A stretch of DNA of 64,000 nt from CAVTSA01 sp963737225 (GTDB taxonomy: Bacteria > Chloroflexota > Dormibacteria > Dormibacterales > Dormibacteraceae), in NCBI GenBank assembly GCA_963737225.1, contig CAVTSA010000002.1:682001-746000 (forward strand). Direction: 5' to 3'. Numbering within the stretch: the first letter of the stretch is position 1; each line of letters starts with the position of its first letter. This document shows positions 28,564 to 37,501 of the stretch, one piece after another. The translations under genes were made by a program, and so were the position numbers. The notes under the pieces are model-generated. The model was not told the origin of the DNA and did no database searches. It saw only the letters and a list, made by a program, of their open reading frames with translations.

Positions 28564-29237
28564 GCGAACCCGGAACCTTACCCGAGGCGGAGCCGGGAGC
28601 CGAAGATCGGCTCCCGGCGCTCCGCCTCACGGTCTCCGAGGCGCCCAAGATGGGTCTCCGCGAGAGGAAGAAGCGGCGGACCCGCCGTGCGATCCAGGAG
28701 ATCGCGCTCGACCTGTTCGAGAAGCAGGGGTTCGACGCCACCACGGTGGAGCAGATCGCGGACGCCGCCGAGATCTCGCCCAGCACCTTCTTCAACTACT
28801 TCCCCGCCAAGGAGGACGCGGTCGCGTTCGACGAGTACGACCCGATCCTGTTCGAGGTGCTCCGCTCCCGGCCGCCCGATGAGCCGCCGGTCGAGAAGGT
28901 CCGTCACATGATGCTCGACGCCGCGGTCCCTCTCATGGAACAGGACCGGGACCTGGTGTTGAAGCGGACCCGGATCGCGTTCGGTGTGCCGAGCCTGCGC
29001 GCGCGTCTCTGGCAGGAGACCGACCAGAGCCTGGAGATGCTCGCCGAGGCGGTCGCCGGGCCGGGCGGGGACCCCCAGGACTTCGAGCTCCGCATCGCCG
29101 TCCGCGTGATCGAGAGCGTGGCGTTCGAGGCGCTGCTGGAGTGGGCGCGACACGACGGCAAGCCGAACCTGCGCCGGCTGGTCGCGCGAGCGTTCGACCT
29201 CGCGGCGGCCGGGCTCAGGGAGGGGTACCCCGACTGA
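28560..29237 (+). CDS. TetR/AcrR-family regulator
   Basis: 225 residues. The N-terminal HTH is RERKKRRTRRAIQEIALDLF...FDATTVEQIADAAEISPSTFFNYFPAKEDAV, of the FFNYFP subtype. The C-terminal ligand domain (ERTRIAFGVPSLRARLWQ-like segment, residues ~130-220) is helical. It is the second gene of the pump operon and most likely represses it from the inverted repeat at 26903-26931. Confidence 0.9.
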   Translation: MSEPGTLPEAEPGAEDRLPALRLTVSEAPKMGLRERKKRRTRRAIQEIALDLFEKQGFDATTVEQIADAAEISPSTFFNYFPAKEDAVAFDEYDPILFEVLRSRPPDEPPVEKVRHMMLDAAVPLMEQDRDLVLKRTRIAFGVPSLRARLWQETDQSLEMLAEAVAGPGGDPQDFELRIAVRVIESVAFEALLEWARHDGKPNLRRLVARAFDLAAAGLREGYPD

Positions 29238-29254
29238 GGGCCACGCCAGAAATG

Positions 29255-29316
29255 CCAGAGTGTCCGCACTCCGACCCTACAACCGTCGGGGTAGCGTCGG
29301 ACTGTGGACACTCTGG
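29255..29316. repeat. paired palindromic intergenic element, family F2, copy 2
   Basis: A 62-bp unit with arms CCAGAGTGTCCGCACTCCG and CGGACTGTGGACACTCTGG and an inner CTAC...GTAG. It matches copy 1 (1602-1663) in length and in both arms. It lies between the convergent tetR (17 nt away) and cysC-sat (35 nt away) gene ends. Confidence 0.85.
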
Positions 29317-29351
29317 CCCCCCGGGAGAGGATGGGGGCAGGGTGGACGGGG

Positions 29352-31019
29352 CTAGGAGGCTGCTTCCTGTGACTCTTCCTGCGCTGCCAGGAGGACCGCC
29401 CCGACCTCGGCGCGGGTGAACTCCGCGGGCAGCGTCTGGCCGGCCGCCAGCAGCTGCCGTACCCGCGTGCCGCTGAGGGAGGCGTGGTCTTCGGGCCCGT
29501 GGGGGCACGTCCGCGGCGAGGCCATCTGCCCGCACACGCGGCAGAAGAAGGTGTGCTCGAACCGCAGGATCTCGATCCCCAGCTCGTCGGGCCCGTACTC
29601 GTCGAAGATCCGGTGCGCGGCGTAGGTGTCGTAGTAGTTTCCGACCCCGGCATGGTCGCGGCCGACGATGAAGTGGCTGCAGCCGTAGTTGCGCCGCACG
29701 ATGGCGTGGAAGACGGCCTCCTTGGGTCCCGCGTAGCGCATCCAGGCCGGGTTGGTCGCCAGCATCACGCGATTCGCCGGGTAGTAGTTGCGGAGCAGCT
29801 CCTCGTAGGCGCGCATCCGCGTCTCGGCGGGGATGTCGTCGGCCTTCGTCTCGCCCACCAGCGGGTGGAGCAGGAGGCCGTCGATGAACTCGAGCGCCAC
29901 CTTCTGGAGGTACTCGTGCGCACGGTGGACCGGGTTGCGCGTCTGGAAGCCGACCATGGTCCGCCAGCCGAGCGCCGCCTTGCGCTCGCGAACCTCCGCG
30001 GGGAGCAGCTCGTAGTGCGGGAACGGCGAAGGCGGCCGGTGGAACGCGACCACCCTTCCGGCCAGGGACCAGCTGCCGCGCTGCTGGAGCGCCCGCACCC
30101 CAGGGTGGGCGGGATCGTCGGTCTGGTAGACGGCCAGCGCCTCGGGCAGGTACGGCGCCGAGTACGCGCCCTCGACCTCGACCACCGCGACCGGTTCGCC
30201 CTGCACGGTCAGCGCCACCCGATCGGCGCCGCCGACAGTCCCCAGCTGGAGGTCGTCGACGCGCAGTGTGATCGGGATCGTGTAGGGCTGGCCACCCGCG
30301 AGACGGCCGCGTTCCAGGATCGACCGGTAGTCAGCCTCCCCGATGAAGCCCCCCAGCGGCGCCAGCGCCCCGGTCCCGAGCATGAACGCGTCTGCCAGCT
30401 CGCGGGCGCCCACCTCCAACCGCGGCAGCCGCCGAGCCGCCTCGGCCGCGACCTCCGCCTCGTCGCCCTCCAGCCAGGAAGCCGTCGACGGTCCCCCGAG
30501 CAGGCCGCGGCGGGTCAGCTCGGCCAGGATCAGTGTCACCGACTCCTCCGGTGTCTGGGTCTCGCTGTCGACCACCACCTCGGGGTTGAGCGGAGCCTCG
30601 TACGGGTCGCTGACGCCGGTGAAGTGCTCGATCTCGCCCCGCAGCGCTCGCTCGTACAGGCCCTTCACATCGCGCCGCACCAGCTCGTCGAGGGAGCAGC
30701 GCACGTAGACCTCGACGAAGTCCCGGGTCTGGAGCCGGACCTCGTCGCGAATCGCGCGGTAGGGGGAGATGGCCGCCGTGATCGCGACCGTGCCGTTGCG
30801 CGCGAGCAGCCGGGCCACGTACCCGATGCGGCGCACGTTGGTGTCGCGGTCCTCCTTGGAGAAGCCGAGCCCGCGCGAGAGATTCGTCCGCACCTCGTCA
30901 CCGTCCAGCACCTCCACGCCGCGCCCGCGCAGTGCGAGCTCCGACCGCAGGCGCTCGGCCAGGGTCGACTTGCCGGCGCCCGAGAGGCCGGTGAACCAGA
31001 TCACGAATCCCTTGCTCAT
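29352..31019 (-). CDS. bifunctional APS kinase / ATP sulfurylase (CysC-Sat fusion)
   Basis: 555 residues. The N-terminal ~180 are APS kinase (Walker A GLSGAGKST, DGDEVRTNLSRGLGF, KGLYERA). The C-terminal ~370 are ATP sulfurylase (QTRNPVHRAHE, GRDHAGVGNYYD, FFCRVCGQMASPRTCPHG with a likely zinc site, and LSGTRVRQLL). Together they convert sulfate to APS and PAPS. The order kinase-sulfurylase is the reverse of animal PAPS synthases' catalytic flow but is known in bacteria. ATG 31019 overlaps the cysH stop by 4 bp. Confidence 0.92.
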   Translation of the reverse strand: MSKGFVIWFTGLSGAGKSTLAERLRSELALRGRGVEVLDGDEVRTNLSRGLGFSKEDRDTNVRRIGYVARLLARNGTVAITAAISPYRAIRDEVRLQTRDFVEVYVRCSLDELVRRDVKGLYERALRGEIEHFTGVSDPYEAPLNPEVVVDSETQTPEESVTLILAELTRRGLLGGPSTASWLEGDEAEVAAEAARRLPRLEVGARELADAFMLGTGALAPLGGFIGEADYRSILERGRLAGGQPYTIPITLRVDDLQLGTVGGADRVALTVQGEPVAVVEVEGAYSAPYLPEALAVYQTDDPAHPGVRALQQRGSWSLAGRVVAFHRPPSPFPHYELLPAEVRERKAALGWRTMVGFQTRNPVHRAHEYLQKVALEFIDGLLLHPLVGETKADDIPAETRMRAYEELLRNYYPANRVMLATNPAWMRYAGPKEAVFHAIVRRNYGCSHFIVGRDHAGVGNYYDTYAAHRIFDEYGPDELGIEILRFEHTFFCRVCGQMASPRTCPHGPEDHASLSGTRVRQLLAAGQTLPAEFTRAEVGAVLLAAQEESQEAAS

Positions 31020-31738
31020 CGATGTACCAACGTTCCTTCCGGGCTCCAGTGCAGCCCGCATTCCTTGACCGAGTCCTGTTCCCACCACCACCGGCCCGCC
31101 CGCTCGTCCTCGCCGGCTTCGACGGGCCTCGTGCAGGGGGCGCAGCCGATCGACGGATAGCCCTGGGCGTAGAGCGGGTGGGTGGGGATGTGATGCTCCC
31201 TGACGTAGTCCCAGACCTGCTGCCGGGACCAGTTGGCGAGCGGCGCCAGCTTCGCCATCCCGGGCCGGGCGGGATCCTCCGCCACCACCGGGGTCCCCGA
31301 CCGGCTGCCTGCCTGATCGCGGCGCAGGCCGGTGGTCCAGGCGTCGAACGATCGCAGCAGCCGGTCCAGGGGGCGCGACTTGCGGATGTCACAGCAGGTC
31401 CGGCGCAGCTCGACCGACTGGTAGAAGGGGTTGAGTCCGTGCTCGGCCGTCAGATCGCGCACCTCGGCCGGATCGGGGAACCCCGCATGGAGCCGGAACC
31501 GGTAGCGGCGGCGCAGCTCGTCGGCGATCTCGAACGTTTCCTGCGGGAGGCGACCGGTGTCGAGCGTGACGACGTCGACCGCCGGCACCAGCCGGCTGGC
31601 CATGTCGATCAAAACCGAGGAGTCGACCTGAAAGCTGGCGACGATCGCCACCCGCGGGTAGGTCGCGTACGCCCAGCGCAGAATCTCCGCCGGTTCCGCC
31701 CGTTCGAGGTCACGCGCAGCCTCCTCGATATGGGTCAT
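31016..31738 (-). CDS. cysH: APS-type sulfonucleotide reductase
   Basis: 240 residues. The PP-loop-like N-terminus (VAIVASFQVDSSVLIDMASR, VVTLDTGRLPQETFEI) and the 4Fe-4S cysteines ELRRTCCDIRKSRP and GCAPCTRP mark the APS-reducing form, and the redox Cys is in KECGLHWS. It reduces APS to sulfite with thioredoxin. It is the first gene of an operon with cysC-sat. A TATATT box lies 8 nt before ATG with no ribosome site, so the mRNA is probably leaderless. Confidence 0.92.
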   Translation of the reverse strand: MTHIEEAARDLERAEPAEILRWAYATYPRVAIVASFQVDSSVLIDMASRLVPAVDVVTLDTGRLPQETFEIADELRRRYRFRLHAGFPDPAEVRDLTAEHGLNPFYQSVELRRTCCDIRKSRPLDRLLRSFDAWTTGLRRDQAGSRSGTPVVAEDPARPGMAKLAPLANWSRQQVWDYVREHHIPTHPLYAQGYPSIGCAPCTRPVEAGEDERAGRWWWEQDSVKECGLHWSPEGTLVHR

Positions 31739-31746
31739 CCAGAGCG

Positions 31747-31775
31747 AATATACCGACCGGTCCAGTCGTACTAGG
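31747..31775 (-). promoter_or_regulatory. leaderless promoter of cysH with TetR-like operator
   Basis: On the minus strand, TATATT (31752-31747) sits 8 nt before ATG. Immediately upstream is a dyad, plus-strand TACCGACCGGTCCAGTCGTA (31751-31770), matching the form GACYGGWCCRGTC. ACCGACCGGT-type dyads are typical TetR-family operators. It overlaps the -10 and spacer, so a bound repressor would block transcription. The regulator is unknown. Confidence 0.5.
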
Positions 31776-31853
31776 ACAAGCTCAGCACATAGGGAGGGAA
31801 GAAACCCGGAAGAGCCGCCTGCTGGTCAGGAGCGGGCCAGAGCTGTGCGCCGG

Positions 31854-32150
31854 TCAGGAGCGGGGCAGCTGGTCGAGCGCCCGCCGGACCAGCTCACGGG
31901 TGGGCTCGAATCGGCGGTGGACGGCGTGGTCCTCCGCGTCCTCGAGCACCGCGACGACGCCCGCGTAGCGGTCACCGCCTTGCTCACGCAGCCCGGTCTT
32001 GACCTGGCCGATGGTCTGGATCGCGAACCCCAGCCCGCCGCCCGGGTTGTCGACGATGTCGTAGGCGACGCCCAGCTGGTGCCGGGCCCAGGTGAGCATG
32101 TCGGTGCCGCCGAAGCGGTTGACCGGGCCCTTGGGCCCCAGCACTTCCAC
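31854..32150 (-). CDS. hypothetical protein
   Basis: 98 residues from GTG 32150 (VEVLGPKGPVNRFGG); GTG 32144 is an alternative. Mostly soluble and helical: TDMLTWARHQLGVAYDIV, GFAIQTIGQVKTGL, then a charged region (DAEDHAVHRRFEPTREL). No signal peptide or known motif. It follows a small membrane protein by 4 bp, so the two may form an operon. Confidence 0.45.
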   Translation of the reverse strand: MEVLGPKGPVNRFGGTDMLTWARHQLGVAYDIVDNPGGGLGFAIQTIGQVKTGLREQGGDRYAGVVAVLEDAEDHAVHRRFEPTRELVRRALDQLPRS

Positions 32151-32154
32151 GGAG

Positions 32155-32343
32155 CTATGGTAACTGGCGGCCGGACTCGTCCTCTGACGCGCGGAGGCCC
32201 GAGTAGATGAGCCACCCAAGCAGCCAGCTTCCGTAGAGACCCGCGCCGACCGAGGTGACGCCGATCAGAAGCAGCAGCGGCAGCGAATCCCCGGAGAGAC
32301 GCTGGTAGAGGATCCAGCCCAGGCCGAGCAGGACCAGGAACAC
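32155..32343 (-). CDS. small two-helix membrane protein
   Basis: 62 residues from GTG 32343, the only start codon after an upstream in-frame stop. Two membrane segments, VFLVLLGLGWILYQRL and LPLLLLIGVTSVGAGLYGSWLLGW (given as its parts), end in an acidic-basic tail SEDESGRQ. Function unknown; adjacent to the hypothetical gene downstream. Confidence 0.45.
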   Translation of the reverse strand: MFLVLLGLGWILYQRLSGDSLPLLLLIGVTSVGAGLYGSWLLGWLIYSGLRASEDESGRQLP

Positions 32344-32388
32344 GCCGCCTCCGCGCGAGGATCCCCAGGAACGCGGAGCCGGCCTTGG

Positions 32389-33081
32389 TCACAGCTGGAC
32401 CACCTGCAGGTCGTGGGCGGCTCGCGGAGGGTCGCCGCTGAAGACGTGGTTCAAGAAGAAGCGGGTGCCGGGGTGGCGGTCGATCAGCGCCGCCGCCTCC
32501 TCGAACGAGGTATGGCTGTGTATCTCCCCGGGGCCGGTGGCTTCGGTGATGGCCACGTCGGCGCCCGCGACCAGCCGGTCCAGCGCCGGCGTGGCGCGGG
32601 TGTCGCCGGCATACGCGAGCAGGCGGCCTCCGAGGCGAAGCCGGTAGCCCATGCCGGGGACCTTGCCGTGCTCCAGGGGGACGGTCGCGTAGGCCACGCC
32701 GGCGGCCTCACCGTGGTCGCCGGCCTCCTGGAACCCGAGAGGGAAGGCTGCGCGCATCTCCTGCCAGTCGGCGCTCCCCCAGGCGGCGTCCAGGAGCCGG
32801 TCGACCCGGTCTTCGACGCCCCGCGGACCCACGATCGTGAGAGGTCGGGGCTCGGGCGCGAAGGCGCGGTAGCAGAGGTAGGGGATGAGCCCCGCCAGGT
32901 GGTCTCCGTGGAAGTGGGTCAGGAAGACCGCGTCGATGCCGCCGGGGTCGATGCCCAGCCGGCCCAGGTGGGGGAGCAGGGGCGCGCCGGCGTCGAGCAG
33001 GTAGCGGCGGTCGACGCAGACGGCGCCGTTGTAGCGCTCGAGGGAGAACGCGGCGCCCGTGCCGAGGAACGCCAGCTCCAT
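32389..33081 (-). CDS. RNase Z-like metallo-beta-lactamase-fold protein
   Basis: 230 residues. MELAFLGTGAAFSLERYNGA, LLDAGAPLLPHLGRLG, the zinc motif LTHFHGDHLAGL, YAGDTRATPAL and ITEATGPGEIHSHTSFEEAA, with the final His in FFLNHVF. This matches the tRNase Z/ElaC-related branch but it is shorter than typical RNase Z (~300) and lacks an evident exosite arm. It may be a related phosphodiesterase rather than the tRNA 3' processing enzyme. Confidence 0.75.
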   Translation of the reverse strand: MELAFLGTGAAFSLERYNGAVCVDRRYLLDAGAPLLPHLGRLGIDPGGIDAVFLTHFHGDHLAGLIPYLCYRAFAPEPRPLTIVGPRGVEDRVDRLLDAAWGSADWQEMRAAFPLGFQEAGDHGEAAGVAYATVPLEHGKVPGMGYRLRLGGRLLAYAGDTRATPALDRLVAGADVAITEATGPGEIHSHTSFEEAAALIDRHPGTRFFLNHVFSGDPPRAAHDLQVVQL

Positions 33082-33122
33082 ACGCGCAGCCTACCGAACC
33101 GTACCCCGGAGATCACCCGCAA

Positions 33123-33195
33123 ACCCCCGGAGGTGCACCACCGGGCCCTTCCCCGTGCGCGAGACCCCCGGAGGTGCACCACGGGGGCCCTTCCC
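33123..33195. repeat. tandem GGTGCACC element, family F6 (single copy here)
   Basis: Two direct repeats 41 bp apart. Each begins ACCCCCGGAGGTGCACCAC, is palindromic around GGTGCACC and is followed by GGGCCCTTCCC. It is the only member of the element set that lies between divergent gene starts (33081 and 33253) rather than at a gene end. Confidence 0.7.
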
Positions 33196-33252
33196 GGTCA
33201 CCCGGAGTGGGCTGAGGCGCGAGCAGCCGGCGGCGTTCGTTAGCCTCCGGGG

Positions 33253-34416
33253 GTGGTGCAACGCGTCCGGAACCGACTCCCGCCGAGCCTCTGGATCGCG
33301 TTCGCGACGTTCCTCGTCCTGGGCACCACGGCGGGGCTCCTCGGCGTCTCCTGGCCCGGGATCCGCCTCTCCTTCCACGAGCCGCTGGGTGCACTGGGGC
33401 TGGTGCTGATCGCGGACACGGTGGGGTACTCGGTGGCGAGCGCGCTGTCGGGCCCGGTCTCGCATCGGATCGGGCGCGGCTGGCTCCTCTTCGCCGGCGC
33501 CGCCTCCGCCGTGACGGGGCTGGTGCTGGTGGTCCTCGCGCCGGCGTGGCTGGTCCTGCTGGCCGGGTACACCCTGATCGGGATCGCGGGCGGGATCTAC
33601 GACGGCTCCCTGAACGGGCACGTCTCTCTGATCGGGAGCGTCCGCTCGATGAACGTGCTCCACGGCGTCTGGGGTCTGGGGGCGGCGGTCGGTCCGCAGC
33701 TCGCCTACGTCATGAGCCGGTCCGCCGTGGGCTGGCGGGGCGCCTACCTGCTGGTCGCCGGGCTGGAGGTGGTCCTCGCGGTGACCTTCCTGCTCACCCG
33801 CCCCCAGTGGCAGGTGCCGGAGGCGCCGGCTCAGGCCGAACGTGCGGGGGAGCCGTCGCGGCCGCTGCTGCTGATCCTGAGCCTGCTCGCGTTCTTCCTC
33901 TACACCGGCATCGAGATGGCGGCCGGGCAGTGGTCGTACAGCCTCCTGATCGCGCGCGGGACTCCCGGCGCGGCGGCGGCCCTCGCGGTGAGCGCGTACT
34001 GGGGGATGCTGTGCGTGGGGCGGCTGGTGATCGGGGTCCTGCCCTGGCGGATGGGGCCGCGGACGGTGATCGCGGCCTCCTTCGCGGTCGCACTGGCCGG
34101 CGCCGTCCTGTTCCTGATCACCCCGTTCGGGCTGCCGGTGCTGGCCTTTGGACTGGCACCGGTGTTCCCGACCTTGATGATGTTCACGCCGGAACGCTTC
34201 GGGCGCCGGGGAGCGGCCTCGGTGGCCGGCTATCAGGTGGGCGTGGCGGCGGCCGGTGGCGGCATCTTTCCGGCCGTCCTGGGTGCCGTCTTCACCGCCG
34301 CCGGGGTGGGGCTCCTGGCCCCCCTGGAGCTGGTCGCCCTGGCCGCCCTGGTGGTGCTGGTGGGCGCGACCGAGGCGGGGCTCTGGCTTTCACGACGCAC
34401 GGCGGTACCCGCCTGA
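33253..34416 (+). CDS. MFS transporter (FucP-/sugar-symporter-like branch)
   Basis: 387 residues with about 12 helices. IRLSFHEPLGALGLVLIADTVGYSVASALSG and GGIYDGSLNGHVSLIGSVRSMNVLHGVWGLGAAVGP (given as landmarks, both shorter parts) resemble the MFS group that includes fucose permease-like and bypass-of-stop-codon proteins. GTG 33253 or the adjacent GTG 33256 starts it. Substrate unknown. It is followed at ~58 bp by a second, unrelated MFS gene. Confidence 0.8.
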   Translation: MVQRVRNRLPPSLWIAFATFLVLGTTAGLLGVSWPGIRLSFHEPLGALGLVLIADTVGYSVASALSGPVSHRIGRGWLLFAGAASAVTGLVLVVLAPAWLVLLAGYTLIGIAGGIYDGSLNGHVSLIGSVRSMNVLHGVWGLGAAVGPQLAYVMSRSAVGWRGAYLLVAGLEVVLAVTFLLTRPQWQVPEAPAQAERAGEPSRPLLLILSLLAFFLYTGIEMAAGQWSYSLLIARGTPGAAAALAVSAYWGMLCVGRLVIGVLPWRMGPRTVIAASFAVALAGAVLFLITPFGLPVLAFGLAPVFPTLMMFTPERFGRRGAASVAGYQVGVAAAGGGIFPAVLGAVFTAAGVGLLAPLELVALAALVVLVGATEAGLWLSRRTAVPA

Positions 34417-34474
34417 CTCCCCCTTAACGCCCCCCTCGTCGAACGCTCAACTCCTTTCCCTATAGTCAAAGAAG

Positions 34475-35798
34475 GTGGGAGGTGAATCGCGAGGCCCGGC
34501 AGACCTGCCGGTCCCCGTGCCTGCGGGCGTCGATTGGAAACGGAATCTGGCGGCACTTTGGGTAGCCGAGTTCTTCGCGATGTTCGGCTTCAGCTTCGCG
34601 ATGCCGTTCCTGGCGCTGTACCTGCACCAGGACCTGGGCGTTTACAACGAGCATCAGCTGGGGCTCTGGACCGGCTTCGCCAGCGCCGCCAGCGGGTTCG
34701 CGATGGCGATCGCCGGTCCCATCTGGGGCGTCGTCGCGGATCGCCATGGCCGGCGCCCGATGCTGATCCGGGCCATGATCGGCGGCGCGATCTGTGTCGG
34801 GCTGCTCGCCTTCGTCCGCAGTCCCTGGGAGCTGGTGGCGCTGCGGTTCGTCCAGGGCCTGACGTCGGGGACGGTCGCGGCGGCCACCGCCCTGGTCGCG
34901 TCCGAGACCCCGCGCTCCAGGGTGGGCGCGGCACTCGGTGTCCTCGCCTCGGCGTTCGCGCTGGGAGAGGCGACGGGGCCGGTCGCCGGTGGGCTGGCGA
35001 CCGCCTTCATCGGCTTCCGACCAGTCTTCCTGGGCACCACCGTCCTGCTGCTGGTGGCCATCATCCCGGTGCTGCTGGTGGTCCGGGAGTCACCCCGGGT
35101 GCGTCCCGAGCGCGCGCCCGCGAAGGCGGCCGGCGCCTCTCGTCGAGGCGGCCTGGGCGCGATCCCGCGGACGCCTGCTGCTGGTGCTGCTCGCGCTCGT
35201 CATCGCCCAGACGCTGGTTCAGTTCGCGTACGTCGGCTCCCAGCAGATGGTGTCGCTGCGGCTGCTCTCGATCGTCCCCCAGGACCCGAACCTGGCGACC
35301 GGCATCGCCTTCGGGTGCGCCGGCATCGCCAGCGCCACCGCCGCCGCGCTCTACGGCCGTCTCAGCCATCGCTTCGGGTATCAGCGGTTCGCGGCCGCCG
35401 CCGCCCTCTTCTTCTGCGCGGCGATCCTGCTGGCAGCGCTCGCGCCCAGCATCGGGCCGCTCGTGTGCGGGGTCGCGATCTACGGGTTCTTCTTCGGCTG
35501 CGTCAACCCCAGCCTCTCCACCATGATCGGTCTGCAGACGCCGCGCGCGGTCCAGGCGAGGGTGTACGGGGTGTCCGGGTCGGCGCTGGCGATCGGCTTC
35601 TCCAGCGGGCCGTTGCTGGCGGGCTTGGTCGCCGCCGCCTTCAGCCCGCAGGCCGCGATGCTGCTGACCGCGGGGGCGGCGCTGGCCCTCACCGCGGTGC
35701 TCTGGTTCGCGGTGCGCGACCCCGGCGACGCGGAGCGCGGCCCCGAGCCGGGCCTCGGGCGCAGCCCCGTCCCCGACGGGTCGCCGCGCCGCGCCTGA
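34475..35798 (+). CDS. MFS multidrug transporter (DHA1-like), frameshifted in the middle
   Basis: About 440 residues. Helices 1-6 are in one frame (LWVAEFFAMFGFSFAMPFLALYL, VADRHGRRPMLIRAM motif A, ALGEATGPVAGGL motif C). The rest (LLLVLLALVIAQTLVQFAYV, YGRLSHRFGYQR, FGCVNPSLSTMIG) is in another frame, with the slip near 35150 in the central loop. The uncorrected product would be six helices plus a nonsense tail. GTG 34475 is used; GTG 34517 is possible. Substrate unknown. Confidence 0.75.
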
Positions 35799-35819
35799 GG
35801 CCCCGGTTCCGGGGAGAGC

Positions 35820-37429
35820 TCACGGCACCAGGCGCAGGGTGGGCTGACGCGTCTGTCGCTGCCGGCGCCGCCGGCGCAGTCCAAGAGCGAGCAGGACGAC
35901 CTGGTTGACCTGACGCTCGTACTCGGTGACCGAGATGCCCTCCACGCGGCCCGTGATCTCGCGCGCGGCCGTCTCGAGCTGATACCAGACGTCGCCCCGC
36001 CGTTCGTTGAACAACGGGTGCTGGGAGTTGATGACGATCACCGTCGTCCCGTCCTCCTCCAGGGTGAGGCTGCGGATGGCGGGATCGCCGAGCGACCGGA
36101 GCTCGATCCGGCCCACCCCGCGCCGGCGGGTGGTGGAGACAGAACCAGGTGGAGACGGCGGTGCCGGGGCCGGCGGCTCTCCCGGGCCGGATGGATCGAC
36201 GGGCCCGGCCTCGTCCTCGCCGCTTTCCTGGCCCGTCCACGGGGTGGGTTCCGGCGGCGCCTCCGGCTCGTCCGCCGAGGTCTTCCTCCTGGCGCTCGTC
36301 CTCATCCGCGGGCTTCGTCACCGGCCCCAGGTCCAGCTCTTCCTGGCCGGGTGACGCCTCGCTTCCACCGGCGGCCGGCGCGGTCCGCAGCTCGAACCCC
36401 TCGAACAGCTCGTTGCGCTCCATCAGCCGCAGCGCCTGCCCGAGCAGCCGGCGAACCTGTTCAGCGGCCCGAACCGCGTTCACCGGAGCGGGAGGCTGCT
36501 CTTCCTGTGACAGGCGCTTGACAATCGGTGCCAGCACGCGATGCATACGCTCTTCGACCGCCGCCCACGCCGGGTCGTCGCGATCGAAGTCGGTCTTGTT
36601 CATGGTCAGCGGAAGGCGCGGGATCTCAACCTCGCCGGCCAGCCGGGCCAGTCCCGGCAGCTGCGCCGGCCCGGGGTGACCGAACCACTCGCCGCCCGCC
36701 ACCAAGTCGGCCCAGACGGTAGCAACGGACGCCGGGCTCGATGCCCGTCTGCTCCTGCAGGACTCCCACCCACCCGGCGAGCGTGACGCCTCCGGCTCGG
36801 ACCCGGAAATCCTGACGCGCCACCGTGGGCAGCGGGGCGGGCAGCAGGCGCCTGCCGTTGAGCGTGATGACGCAGCGGGCCTCTTCGAGGAGCCGCCGGT
36901 AAGCCTCGCTGACGCGCTCGCTGACGCGGTTGATATCGACGCGGCGGTCGACGCCCTCGATCCGGATCCGGACGTAGCCCAACTCCTCGTCGACCCGCTT
37001 CGTGACCTCGCGCAGCTCGTAGGTCTTGAGCCGGCTGCGGTCACGGTACTCGCGGTCCTCGAGGCGCCACGCGATGGCGTCGCCAGGCTGGCTGACCTCC
37101 ACCGTGAGCCGATCGCCAAGGTAGCCGAGAGCGGCCTTGCCACCCTGCCCGTACCGGCCGAGCAGGTTGCGACCCCGCTTGACCGAGCTGCCCCACCGCA
37201 GGTAGTTGCGCTCGACCTCACGCGGCCCCATCCCCTCACCGCCGGTCGTCACGATCTGGACCAGGCCGCTGCGCACCGTCATGTCGATCGCCAGCCCGAC
37301 CTCCGGCAGACGGGAGTCGACGGCGTTGTCGATCAGCTCGAGGAGAGCGTCAACCGCATTCCGGTAGTTCGCGAACAGTGACGCCGTGATCTCGGGCGCC
37401 AGCCGTTCGCGAACCGTGAGGCGGGGCAT
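35820..37429 (-). CDS. GHKL (MORC/Hsp90-like) ATPase, two frameshifts
   Basis: About 535 residues when joined. The N-terminal HATPase has N box ALLELIDNAVDSR, the G1-like GGEGMGPREVERNYLRWGSS and KRGRNLLGRYGQGGKAALGYL. The middle part (EWFGHPGPAQLPGLARLAGE, TMNKTDFDRDDPAWAAVEE) is typical of MORC-type ATPases. The C-terminal part has a Pro-rich linker and a small domain (VIVINSQHPLFNERRGD). Frame slips lie near 36703 and 36285. ATG 37429 is chosen because upstream in-frame sequence belongs to an F5 element. Cellular role unknown; phage-defence or chromosome roles are known for relatives. Confidence 0.72.
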
Positions 37430-37435
37430 CCCAAA

Positions 37436-37501
37436 CCGCAGTTTGCTAGCAACGAGACCCTCTTCGCCACCGGATGAGGTCACAACGCCAGCAATGTGCG
37501 G
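37436..37501. repeat. paired palindromic intergenic element, family F5, copy 2
   Basis: A 66-bp unit with arms CCGCAGTTTGCTAGCAA and GCCAGCAATGTGCGG and an inner GACC...GGTC. It is the same length and arrangement as copy 1 (8813-8878). It abuts the stop of the DJ-1 gene and ends 7 bp before the ATPase start codon. Confidence 0.85.
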
